Shown here one piece after another: positions 7,610 through 14,662 of a stretch of DNA of 15,938 nt; positions within the stretch are counted from its first letter, which is position 1, and each line of letters begins with the position of its first letter. This DNA is from Actinosomnolentus pattersoniae (SeqCode). Lineage in GTDB: Bacteria; Actinomycetota; UBA4738. Under the pieces are notes generated by a model, which saw only the letters and a list, made by a program, of their open reading frames with translations, was not told the origin of the DNA and ran no database searches. The position numbers and the translations under genes are program-made. The stretch covers positions 1-15,938 of the forward strand of contig JACDCJ010000018.1 of the NCBI GenBank assembly GCA_013817655.1, given 5' to 3'.

Positions 7610-9669
7610 CCGGCGCGCCCGGTGACGTCGGGGAAGGCGCCCGGCCGCGGGACGAAGCCCGTGACCTCGTAGATCGTGATGGTCGATGACCGGGCGACCG
7701 GCCGGAGGAAGTCGGCCCGCTCCAGCGCCGCCCGCGCGACGTGGCCCACCCGCAACGGGCCTCCCACCCCGCCGAGGGTCTGATCGTAGGACGTCACCGC
7801 GACGGCCGCCACGGCCTGCTCCCGCAGGTACCGCTCGCCGTCGAGCGGGTCGGCGAAGAAGTGGCGAGCATCGAGCATCGCCTGAACGGCGGCGCCCAGC
7901 AGCTCGGGTCGCAGGTACGGCCCCATCCCTTCCAGGACGCCGGCGCGCCGGGTGAGGGTCTGAAACGTGGCGAGGGTCCGCCGGTCGGCCAGGATGCGGC
8001 CGTCGCACGGCGCGTTCCGCTCGATCCATTCAAGCGGCCCGAGCGCCGACGCGAAGAACGTGGCGCGCTCCCCCATCTGGAGGGCACGCGGGACTGCGGC
8101 GATCCCGATGCCCACGGTGAGGACGGCGGCAACGACCGGGGTGGCCCGGCGAAGGCTTCCCCCACGAAGGCTCCCCGTTCGAGACGAGAGCCGGGCGAGA
8201 GCCACCTCGCCAAGGCTCGCGCCAAGCAGGACCACGAAGAGGCCCGTGTAGTCGAACAGCCTTCGCGGACCGAACTCCGCCAGCACGTAGATGTCGTAGC
8301 GAGCGTTGAAGGCCAGGCCGATCGCGAGGATCGCCACGGCCATCAGCATCGCGGTCACCGCGAGAACGCGAAGCGGAGCGTGCCCCAGGGCGAGCACCAC
8401 CCCCATCGCGAGGAGCAGCGCGACGGGGAAGGCCCACACAATCGGCCGGCGGAGCTCGGGCTGGCCGACGGCGCGCCGGACGTATTCGTGATACGTCTGG
8501 GACGGCGGATCGTAGAAGGCGCCGCCACGCGGCGACTGATCGAGCTCGCCGAGCGCGAGGTATCTGGTGAGGTCGAACCCCTCGGGCAGACCGAGCCGGT
8601 CGACGGCGCCCTCGTAGGCGCGGCGGTCTCCCGCGCCTTCGAAGCCCACCTCTCCTGGAGGGAGCGCGAGTACCAGGCCCCCCACGAGTAGTGCGGGAGC
8701 GAGCGTCATCGCCCCGGTGAAGAGGGCCACGCCGCCGGGCGACCGCAGGAGGGCGCCCGCGATCAAATAGGCGAGGATGAACGCCACGCCCATGGCCGCG
8801 GCAACGAGGTGCGTTCCGGCGCACACGCCCAGGAGCACCCCTGCGGTCACCGCGGCTTTCCGGCCGACGCGCGCCCCCTCTGCTCGAACGGCGCGGACGA
8901 AGAGCAGAACGCTCGCCAGCATGACCACTCGTCCCCAGTTCTCCGCCTTGAAGTTCAGCAGGTCGGCGGTGAGGTCTCGGGGACCGATGAGATCGTTTCC
9001 GAACAGCAGGAGAGTGGCGAGCGGCGCCGTGAGTCGCAGGCCGAGCTCCCATGCCAGACCGAACCCGGCGAGCAACAGACCGGCCGACATGACGAACAGG
9101 AGGGCTCCCATCGGCCCTAGCGGCCCACGTCCGAGCACCAGGCTGGCCGAACCATCGAAGGCGTTCAGCAGGACCTTGCTCTGCGCCGAAGGGACGAGGC
9201 GACCCCATTGCAGCGACTCGGCCGGGATGCGGCCGGCATCGGCGACCTCGAGCCCATCGGCCCAGTACCGCAGGGGGGTCTGGTCGGCCAGGTTGAGGGC
9301 CGGCGAATAGCTCAGCCGGACCATCGCGAAGGCCAGCACCACGGCGAGGCCCAGGCCCAGCGCCCAACGATCGGTCGCGATTTCGACCCGCCAGGCTCGG
9401 CGGTGCTCCCCGAACCTCCCCCGCGCGACGACGAGCGCCGCGAGGGCGGCGGTGCCGGCGACATGGGCCAGTACGAGGGCGGTGAGCGACAGCAGCCCGA
9501 GCAGCGCTAGACCGAACGACACCAACGCGACGGCGGCGAACCCCAGCGGAACTACCAGCGCCACTCGCCCGGGAAGGGAGATCGCGCCCGCCGGCCACAG
9601 GAGAATCGACAGCAGGGCTCCCGGCGCGACCAGGATGGCTGTCGCTCCCAGAATCCGTAGGACGCCCAT
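7573..9669 (-). CDS. GT-C-like polytopic membrane protein with N-terminal three-helix module
   Basis: This 698-residue membrane protein is a distant relative of the three paralogs around it. It starts with a three-helix module (about 4-82) that resembles their C-terminal module. The outer loop then has ADQTPLRYWADG (128-139), which parallels their D-[TA]-P-x-Y motif. Further parallels are KAENWGR (241-247; the paralogs have GEN or PETYTDN), GTHLVAA (285-291; paralogs GLAH) and EFGPRRLF (465-472; paralogs PHRF or AHRF). The outer domain runs from about 540 to the end with no later helix, whereas the paralogs have three more. The ATG at 9669 starts directly at helix 1 and lies 26 bases from the divergent start at 9696. 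The 3' end overlaps the 5558 gene. It resembles large actinobacterial membrane proteins of the DUF6541 kind, but that label is uncertain. Function is unknown; a glycosyltransferase role is inferred. Confidence 0.78.
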   Translation of the reverse strand: MGVLRILGATAILVAPGALLSILLWPAGAISLPGRVALVVPLGFAAVALVSFGLALLGLLSLTALVLAHVAGTAALAALVVARGRFGEHRRAWRVEIATDRWALGLGLAVVLAFAMVRLSYSPALNLADQTPLRYWADGLEVADAGRIPAESLQWGRLVPSAQSKVLLNAFDGSASLVLGRGPLGPMGALLFVMSAGLLLAGFGLAWELGLRLTAPLATLLLFGNDLIGPRDLTADLLNFKAENWGRVVMLASVLLFVRAVRAEGARVGRKAAVTAGVLLGVCAGTHLVAAAMGVAFILAYLIAGALLRSPGGVALFTGAMTLAPALLVGGLVLALPPGEVGFEGAGDRRAYEGAVDRLGLPEGFDLTRYLALGELDQSPRGGAFYDPPSQTYHEYVRRAVGQPELRRPIVWAFPVALLLAMGVVLALGHAPLRVLAVTAMLMAVAILAIGLAFNARYDIYVLAEFGPRRLFDYTGLFVVLLGASLGEVALARLSSRTGSLRGGSLRRATPVVAAVLTVGIGIAAVPRALQMGERATFFASALGPLEWIERNAPCDGRILADRRTLATFQTLTRRAGVLEGMGPYLRPELLGAAVQAMLDARHFFADPLDGERYLREQAVAAVAVTSYDQTLGGVGGPLRVGHVARAALERADFLRPVARSSTITIYEVTGFVPRPGAFPDVTGRAGYRCTAGSTSRP

Positions 9670-9695
9670 CGGGTGGGTAGGTTACGGTTCTGGCG
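9670..9695. promoter_or_regulatory. 26-base divergent start region with overlapping -10 candidates
   Basis: Two divergent membrane-protein genes start at 9669 (minus) and 9696 (plus). On the plus strand TACGGT (9683-9688) ends 7 bases before the ATG, placing transcription at the start codon. On the minus strand TAACCT overlaps the same bases (9684-9679) and ends 9 bases before its ATG. Neither gene has a Shine-Dalgarno site in this gap. Any -35 contact would lie in the other gene's coding sequence, so the two promoters probably exclude each other. Confidence 0.4.
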
Positions 9696-11804
9696 ATGCG
9701 AACCCAACGATCCGGCCGGATCGCGTGGGCGCCCCGAAGCGAGGTCGAGGGCCCGCCGGCGCGGGGGGCGAAGCTGGGAGCACTGGGCCTCTGCCTCGCC
9801 GTCGCCGGCGCTCTGCTCCTGTTCTTCCTGGTCCTGTATCCGATCGGGACGTTCCGGCTCGCCCTCGGCTCGGACACGCCGGTCTACATCTGGTGGGCAC
9901 GGTACGCCGGGGCGGAGGGCCTGGGCGTCCTGGGGGCAGCCGGCCGCCCCGGGATCGTCGGGCTGATGGCCACCCTGTCCCGAGCATCGGGCCTGCCGGT
10001 GGCGGCCGTGGCAGAGGCGATCGGCGCCGTACTCGCCGCGACCCTGGGCCTCGCCGCGGGCGCTCTCGTCGAGACCGCGCTCGGGCGAGATCGGGTTCGC
10101 TTCACGCTTGCCGCACTGCTGTCCGCAGCGTTCCTCTCGGTCCTCGTGGCCGGGTATTTCTCCACGCTTGCCTTCGGAGCGCTGTTCCTCGCGGCCCTCG
10201 CCCTGCTGGCCCTCACCCTGCGTGCGCGGGGAGGGTGGCGCGAGGTGGTTGCGGTGGCGCTGCTCCTGGGGGCGGCGGGCCTTGCCCACCCCCTGTTCGT
10301 GCCGCTCGCTCTGGGCGTCATGGCCGGCGGGCTCGTCGCCCTCGCGCCCGCATGGCGGCGAGACCGGGCGCTCGGCCTGAAGTGGACGGGGCGCGGCGCC
10401 ACTCGGGTCGCGGCGGCGGCCTTGGGAGGGCTCGCCGTCACCGTGGTCGGGTTGCCGCTCGTCGGCGTTACCGCGGCCGTCACCCTGGACACGTCGCGGG
10501 ACGCCATCCTTCGGAGGCTCGGACTCGGGCATCTCGTGACCGAGTCGTTCCAACGGAAGCTGCGCAACGATTTTCCCTGGTGGCGGGCGGTCTCCGTCGT
10601 GGGCCTCGCCCTGGCACCGTTCGCACCGACCGGGTGGGGCGGCCGGGGAGCGCCGCGCCGGAAAGATGGCGACGGCCCGGCGTCGCGGGAGTCGTCGCAA
10701 GACTCCGGACGGTTGTTCTGGGGCCTCATGGTGGCCTGGGTCGCGTTGACGGTGATCTCGGTGCTCGCCCTCCTCGCAGGCGTCCCCGCTCCGGGGCAGC
10801 GGTTGGCGGCGTTCTGCCTTCCCCTTCCACTGTTGGCGAGCATCGGCCTGCGAAGACTGCGGACGAAGCTGGGCCCGTCTCGCGCGCGGACTGCGACGGC
10901 GCTGATGCTCTCGGGTGCCATGATCTTCATGGCGGTCGCGTGGGTGACATGGGCAGATCAGTACGCCCTGGTCCGGCCGGCGGCCGTGGCGCAATCTCGG
11001 ATCGCCGGGGCCGCGCTGGCCGCGCAGCCCCCCGGCACCCCTCTCGTCTTTATCGCCGAACCCCGTTTCGAGAAGCCCGGACTGCAGGCGGTCCGGTACA
11101 CGAACTATGTCCGGGACGCCGTCCCGGCGAGCCGGGTGCCGGACGTTCATATCTTCCTGGGAACCGTCGCCGACTTCCGTGCCGGCCGCCCGACCCATCT
11201 CGGACGGCTCGAGCACGACCGGTTGTCGGCCGATTCGTGGGCGAAGGTCCGGCCGCTTCTGGACCGGTCGCCGCTGGTTGTGGTGATGAACGCGTTCGAT
11301 TCCGTGGGCTACCGCGCGGCCCTTTCCCTGCCGGAGGTCCAGGGCGATCCCGGCCGCCATCGCATCGGGCGGGGGGTCGTGGCCGTTCCGGGCTACACGG
11401 GTCGGACCGTAGGCGAAGCGGCCGCCGGCCAGTTCCCCGCGCGGCTGAAAGAGCCGGGCGCGGGGCCCCTTTCGCCGTGGATGCCGCTGTGGGTCGGCCC
11501 CGCGTTGGTCCTGCTCCTCGGGCTCCTGGGCGCGCCCTGGGCTTTCGTGCTCCTTCCGCCCACAGTGCCCCTGGCGAGGATCGCCCTGTCGCCCGCGTTC
11601 GGAGTGGCCGCGCTCTCCCTGACATCGGTAGTCGCCGACGCCATGGGGCTTCGCCTCAGCGAGGGTGGCGGACCGGTTGCGGCGAGCGCGGCCATCGCAC
11701 TGGGGATCGCCGCGGGGATCGCGGCACGAGGGGCGTCGGTCCCGCCGGAAGGTCGAACGCCCGCCGCGCCGGTCAGGCCGAAAGCGCCGAACGAAGCTCC
11801 CTGA
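9696..11804 (+). CDS. GT-C-like polytopic membrane protein, paralog 3
   Basis: This 702-residue protein is the third clear paralog and again starts MRTQ. Helix 1 is at about 27-48, followed by GSDTPVYIW (58-66), GLAHP (195-199), KLRND (288-292) and APGQRL (365-370). The outer domain (about 420-590) includes PLVFIAEPRF (449-458) and VHIFLGT (484-490). The C-terminal helices (about 598-676) contain ADAMGLRLSEGGG (647-659). It departs from its relatives in two places. The acidic motif after helix 3 (GEN or PETYTDN) reads GYFSTL here, and the conserved His-Arg pair is Gln-Arg. It may therefore use a different donor or acceptor, or lack activity. A charged loop at about 316-338 is longer than in the paralogs. 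Its last 32 bases overlap the end of thiE on the other strand. Function is inferred as in the paralogs. Confidence 0.8.
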   Translation: MRTQRSGRIAWAPRSEVEGPPARGAKLGALGLCLAVAGALLLFFLVLYPIGTFRLALGSDTPVYIWWARYAGAEGLGVLGAAGRPGIVGLMATLSRASGLPVAAVAEAIGAVLAATLGLAAGALVETALGRDRVRFTLAALLSAAFLSVLVAGYFSTLAFGALFLAALALLALTLRARGGWREVVAVALLLGAAGLAHPLFVPLALGVMAGGLVALAPAWRRDRALGLKWTGRGATRVAAAALGGLAVTVVGLPLVGVTAAVTLDTSRDAILRRLGLGHLVTESFQRKLRNDFPWWRAVSVVGLALAPFAPTGWGGRGAPRRKDGDGPASRESSQDSGRLFWGLMVAWVALTVISVLALLAGVPAPGQRLAAFCLPLPLLASIGLRRLRTKLGPSRARTATALMLSGAMIFMAVAWVTWADQYALVRPAAVAQSRIAGAALAAQPPGTPLVFIAEPRFEKPGLQAVRYTNYVRDAVPASRVPDVHIFLGTVADFRAGRPTHLGRLEHDRLSADSWAKVRPLLDRSPLVVVMNAFDSVGYRAALSLPEVQGDPGRHRIGRGVVAVPGYTGRTVGEAAAGQFPARLKEPGAGPLSPWMPLWVGPALVLLLGLLGAPWAFVLLPPTVPLARIALSPAFGVAALSLTSVVADAMGLRLSEGGGPVAASAAIALGIAAGIAARGASVPPEGRTPAAPVRPKAPNEAP

Positions 11805-12429
11805 CGGCGAATCCGGCGTCGGGGGCCGCCGTCACGGCCCGAACGACAACCACGCGCCGGGCCCCCGCCTCCATCACGGCTGGCAGGGAGTCGCGGTCGA
11901 TGCCCCCGATCGCGAACCAGGGCCGGCGCTCGATCCCGGCCGCGACTCGGACGAGGCCCAGCCCGGTGGCGGGCCTGCCCGCTTTCGTGGGGGTCTCGTA
12001 GACGGGGCCGGCGGACACGTAGTCGGCCTCGGGAGAGGCGGTCGCGAGCTGCGCTTCGTCGTGAGTCGAGAGTCCGATCAGGACATCGGGTCCGACGAGC
12101 CGCCGCGCCACGTCCACCGGAATGTCGTTCTGCCCGAGGTGCACACCGTCCGCGCCCAGCGCGAGAGCGACGTCCGGGCGGTCGTTGACCACGAAGAGGG
12201 CTCCGTGCCGCCGGGCCGCCTCTCGGAATGTCGCTCCCCACCGAAGGAGGTCCCCGGCCTCGGCGTCCTTCTCGCGGAGCTGCACCAGGTCCACGCCGGC
12301 CCCGAGTATGGCCTCCAGGAACTCCGGGAGCGATTCAGACGGGGACGGCCGCCGGGCGCCGGTTACCACATAGAGGAGGGACTCGCTCAGACGATCGCGG
12401 CGAGCCTGGCCGAGCGCCGATCCGGTCAG
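11773..12429 (-). CDS. thiE: Thiamine phosphate synthase
   Basis: ThiE joins HMP pyrophosphate and the thiazole phosphate carboxylate to give thiamine phosphate, a TIM-barrel reaction in the cytoplasm. The motifs are clear: VDLVQLREKDA for diphosphate binding, VVNDRPDVALALGADGVHLGQ for the active site, GLSTHDEAQ, DYVSAGPVYETPTKAG and PWFAIGGID. The first standard start is a GTG at 12369, but it falls inside the first barrel strand (LYVVTG), which reads on upstream in frame as RRDRLSESLLYVVTG. A CTG at 12429 has AGGAG 6 bases upstream and gives a 218-residue protein, the usual family length, so I choose it. It is the last gene of the operon, 9 bases after thiS, and its end overlaps the convergent membrane-protein gene by 32 bases. 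The family call is firm; the start is less so. Confidence 0.9.
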   Translation of the reverse strand: MTGSALGQARRDRLSESLLYVVTGARRPSPSESLPEFLEAILGAGVDLVQLREKDAEAGDLLRWGATFREAARRHGALFVVNDRPDVALALGADGVHLGQNDIPVDVARRLVGPDVLIGLSTHDEAQLATASPEADYVSAGPVYETPTKAGRPATGLGLVRVAAGIERRPWFAIGGIDRDSLPAVMEAGARRVVVVRAVTAAPDAGFAVRELRSALSA

Positions 12430-12435
12430 CGTGGG

Positions 12436-12440
12436 CTCCT
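12436..12440 (-). promoter_or_regulatory. Shine-Dalgarno site supporting a CTG start for thiE
   Basis: On the minus strand AGGAG (12440-12436) overlaps the thiS stop codon and sits 6 bases before CTG 12429. No ATG, GTG or TTG lies at a useful distance from it in the thiE frame. Its position supports a CTG start and termination-reinitiation coupling with thiS. Confidence 0.5.
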
Positions 12441-12639
12441 ATCCCCCGGCCACAGCTCGGACGACCTCGAGACGATCGCCGTCCGCGAGCGTGGTGTCTC
12501 CGTACCGGCCCCGCTCCAACGCCTCGCCGTTGCGCTCCACGATCACGAAGCGGGGGTCCAAGCGTCGGGCGCGGAGGAAGCCTTCCAGGGTGATCCCCTC
12601 ATCGAGGTGGACCTCTCTGCCGTTCGCTGTCACGCGCAT
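12439..12639 (-). CDS. thiS: Sulfur carrier protein ThiS
   Basis: ThiS is a small ubiquitin-like protein. Its C-terminal Gly-Gly is adenylated and then thiocarboxylated to deliver sulfur to the thiazole ring formed by ThiG. This 66-residue protein has the normal size and ends in VVRAVAGG, giving the required Gly-Gly terminus. VIVERNGEALER and LADGDRLEVV are typical strands of the family. The ATG at 12639 shares its A with the thiH stop in TGATG, so translation is probably coupled. The adenylating enzyme ThiF is not in this window. Confidence 0.9.
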   Translation of the reverse strand: MRVTANGREVHLDEGITLEGFLRARRLDPRFVIVERNGEALERGRYGDTTLADGDRLEVVRAVAGG

Positions 12640-13820
12640 CAGCGGGACAACATCGCTTCGGTGGCGGGAAGGACCGCCCCCCAGTCGCCCCACACCGGCT
12701 CGTAGCCGAGCTCGCGGATCCGGTCCGCGACTTCGGCCGGTGAGCGAAGGTCCGCGATCTCGAACTGCTCGGTCGCATCGGCTGGCCGCGTGTAGCCGCC
12801 CGGCTCGGTGTGTGAGCCCGCGCTCGCATGCGTTACGCCGATCCGAAAGAGCCCGTCGCGCAGCTTCGGCGACTCCCTCGTGGAAACGACAATGCCGGCG
12901 TCGGCGAGCGCGAGGCGAAGCGCACAGACGAGTTGCGCGAGGTCTCGATCCTCGACCGGATCGCGCGGCTGGAACCCGGCGGCCGACGGGCGCAACCGTG
13001 GAACGCTGACCGTCAGTTGCGTGCGCCAGTACCGGCGCATGAGGAAGCGGGCGTGGGCGGCGAGGGCGAGCGCTTCGTGACGCCAGTCGTCGTGCAGGCC
13101 GAGCAGAGCGCCGATACCCACCCGGCGCATGCCTGCTCGAGCGGCCCGCTCCGGGGCCAGCAGCCGCCACTCGTAGGCCCGTTTCTTCCCGGCCAGGTGA
13201 ACCCGTCGGTACGTCTCCGGGGAATACGTCTCCTGATAGACCACCACGCCCTCGCAGCCGGCCGCGACCAGGCGCCGGTACTCCTCCTCGCTCCAGACCT
13301 GAACCTCCACGGACAGGGAGGGGATCTCCCCTCCGAGGAGCCGAAGGCGCTCCTCCAGGAACTCCACGCCCGTGAGACGCTGATGCTCACCGGTCAGCAG
13401 CAGGATCGAACGGAACCCGGAACGACGCAGGTACCGTGCCTCACGAAGCGTCTCCTCGGGAGTGAGGGTCTTCCGCGCGATCGCGAGCTCGCGGGCGAAG
13501 CCGCAGTACGTGCACTTGCTCAGGCATTCATTCGACAGGTACAGCGGCGCGTACATGCGGATCGTCCGGCCGAACCGGGCGAGGGTGAGGGCCTGGGACG
13601 CTCCGGCCAGCTCCTCGAGGCGCCGGGCGGCGGCCGGGGACAGGAGCGCCGCGAAGTCCGGAAGGCCGCGTTCTAGGGGAGGGGCGAGCAGCGCTCGATC
13701 GACCTGGGCGGAGGTGGCGGAATGAGCGACCTCGAGCAGACGACGAAGGTCGAGGCGCTCGAACTCTTCGGCGAAGGTTTCCTCAGGCTCCGGCGGAACG
13801 AATCCGCGGCCGGAGCTCAC
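12639..13820 (-). CDS. thiH: 2-iminoacetate synthase, radical SAM tyrosine lyase
   Basis: ThiH cleaves tyrosine with S-adenosylmethionine to give dehydroglycine (2-iminoacetate) for thiazole formation. With the GTG start it has 393 residues, close to the usual length. The CxxxCxxC cluster that binds the 4Fe-4S centre is Cys99, Cys103 and Cys106 in NECLSKCTYCGF. TGEHQ, VYQETY and IGALLGLHDDWRHE fit ThiH and related tyrosine lyases. The frame stays open well upstream, but that part is the overlapping thiG gene in another frame. The GTG at 13820 forms GTGA with the thiG stop, a standard coupled start. ThiH needs low oxygen or protection, unlike the glycine oxidase ThiO used by many aerobic actinobacteria. 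The adjacent thiG, thiS and thiE rule out the related lyases HydG and CofH. Confidence 0.92.
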   Translation of the reverse strand: MSSGRGFVPPEPEETFAEEFERLDLRRLLEVAHSATSAQVDRALLAPPLERGLPDFAALLSPAAARRLEELAGASQALTLARFGRTIRMYAPLYLSNECLSKCTYCGFARELAIARKTLTPEETLREARYLRRSGFRSILLLTGEHQRLTGVEFLEERLRLLGGEIPSLSVEVQVWSEEEYRRLVAAGCEGVVVYQETYSPETYRRVHLAGKKRAYEWRLLAPERAARAGMRRVGIGALLGLHDDWRHEALALAAHARFLMRRYWRTQLTVSVPRLRPSAAGFQPRDPVEDRDLAQLVCALRLALADAGIVVSTRESPKLRDGLFRIGVTHASAGSHTEPGGYTRPADATEQFEIADLRSPAEVADRIRELGYEPVWGDWGAVLPATEAMLSR

Positions 13821-14656
13821 GGGACCCGTGCGCCGGGATCGGCACCGGACCGGGTAGCGGCGCCGAGGAAGCCCGTGAGCGGGCTGCTCGCCTCCGCCGT
13901 GTCCCGGCCCCGAGCCGGGCCGGCCAGGTGCGCGCGCCTGCCGGCCTCGACGCCCAACCGGAAGGCCGCGGCCATCTCCACCGGATCGCCGGCGACGGCG
14001 ATCGCCGTGTTGACGAGGACCGCCGCGGCTCCGAGCTCCATCGCCTCGGCCGCGTGCGAGGGTGCCCCCAGCCCGGCATCGACCACCACTGGAACGGTCG
14101 CCTGTTCGATGATGATGCCAACCGAGTCGCGGGTCCTCATGCCCTGGTTCGATCCGATCCACGACCCGATCGGCATTACGGTGGCGCACCCGATGTCCTC
14201 CAGGCGTTTCGCCAGCACCGGGTCGGCGTTGATGTAGGGAAGGACGGTGAATCCCTCCCGGACGAGGATCTCGGCGGCCCGAAGCGTCTCGACCGGGTCC
14301 GGGAGCAGGTACCTGGGCTCCGGCGTCACCTCGAGCTTCACCCAGGTGGGCATTCCGGCGGCGCGCGCCAGCCTGGCGAGGCGAACGGCCTCGTCGGCGT
14401 CGAGCGCCCCCGAGGTGTTCGGAAGGAGGAGGTAGCGGCGGGCGTCTATGAACTCCAGGATGTCCGTTCCTCCCGTCGAGTCCAGATCGACCCGCCGGAG
14501 GGCAACCGTGACGATCTCGGTGCCGGATGCGTCGAGCGCCACGCGCATCAGCTCGTGGGAACCGAACTTCCCCGTTCCCACGAGCAGGCGAGACGAGAAT
14601 GCCCGTCCCGCGATGACGAGGGGGTCGAGGGTGGTCCCTGGATCGCTGCGGATGAT
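13817..14656 (-). CDS. thiG: Thiazole synthase
   Basis: ThiG condenses deoxyxylulose phosphate, dehydroglycine and ThiS thiocarboxylate into the thiazole phosphate, in complex with ThiH. The Schiff-base lysine lies in WVKLEV, followed by YLLPDP. Other hallmarks are LPNTSGA, GFTVLPYINADPVLAKRLEDIGC, MPIGSWIGSNQG, VVDAGLGAPSHAAEAMELG and ASSPLTG. The first standard start, GTG 14581, lies inside the conserved N-terminus: the frame reads DPLVIAGRAFSSRLLVGTGKF across it, as in other ThiG proteins. Upstream of it there is no ATG, GTG or TTG in any frame back to the riboswitch. I place the start at ATC 14656, six bases after GAAGGGAG, giving 279 residues; ATC 14653 is also possible. The C-terminus runs about 14 residues beyond ASSPLTGFLG. 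It is the first gene after the TPP riboswitch and overlaps thiH by 4 bases. Confidence 0.9.
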   Translation of the reverse strand: MIRSDPGTTLDPLVIAGRAFSSRLLVGTGKFGSHELMRVALDASGTEIVTVALRRVDLDSTGGTDILEFIDARRYLLLPNTSGALDADEAVRLARLARAAGMPTWVKLEVTPEPRYLLPDPVETLRAAEILVREGFTVLPYINADPVLAKRLEDIGCATVMPIGSWIGSNQGMRTRDSVGIIIEQATVPVVVDAGLGAPSHAAEAMELGAAAVLVNTAIAVAGDPVEMAAAFRLGVEAGRRAHLAGPARGRDTAEASSPLTGFLGAATRSGADPGARVP

Positions 14657-14662
14657 GGATCG

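Noticed and set aside
9552..11360. A 602-codon minus-strand open frame opposite paralog 3
   Set aside because: It is rich in Arg, Gly, Glu and Gln with no helices or motifs. It is the antisense shadow typical of high-GC coding sequence.
9452..12001. An 849-codon open frame on the plus strand overlapping two membrane-protein genes
   Set aside because: Its translation is an Arg/Gly/Pro-rich shadow without domains, and it crosses the divergent start region. The genes in the other frames have coherent helices and conserved motifs.
12640..13170. N-terminal extension of thiS
   Set aside because: ThiS is about 66 residues, and the extension is a shadow of thiH. The ATG at 12639 in TGATG is the natural coupled start.
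13821..14189. N-terminal extension of thiH
   Set aside because: This stretch is the thiG gene read in another frame; the Arg/Gly-rich extension does not resemble ThiH, and GTG 13820 forms the usual GTGA overlap.
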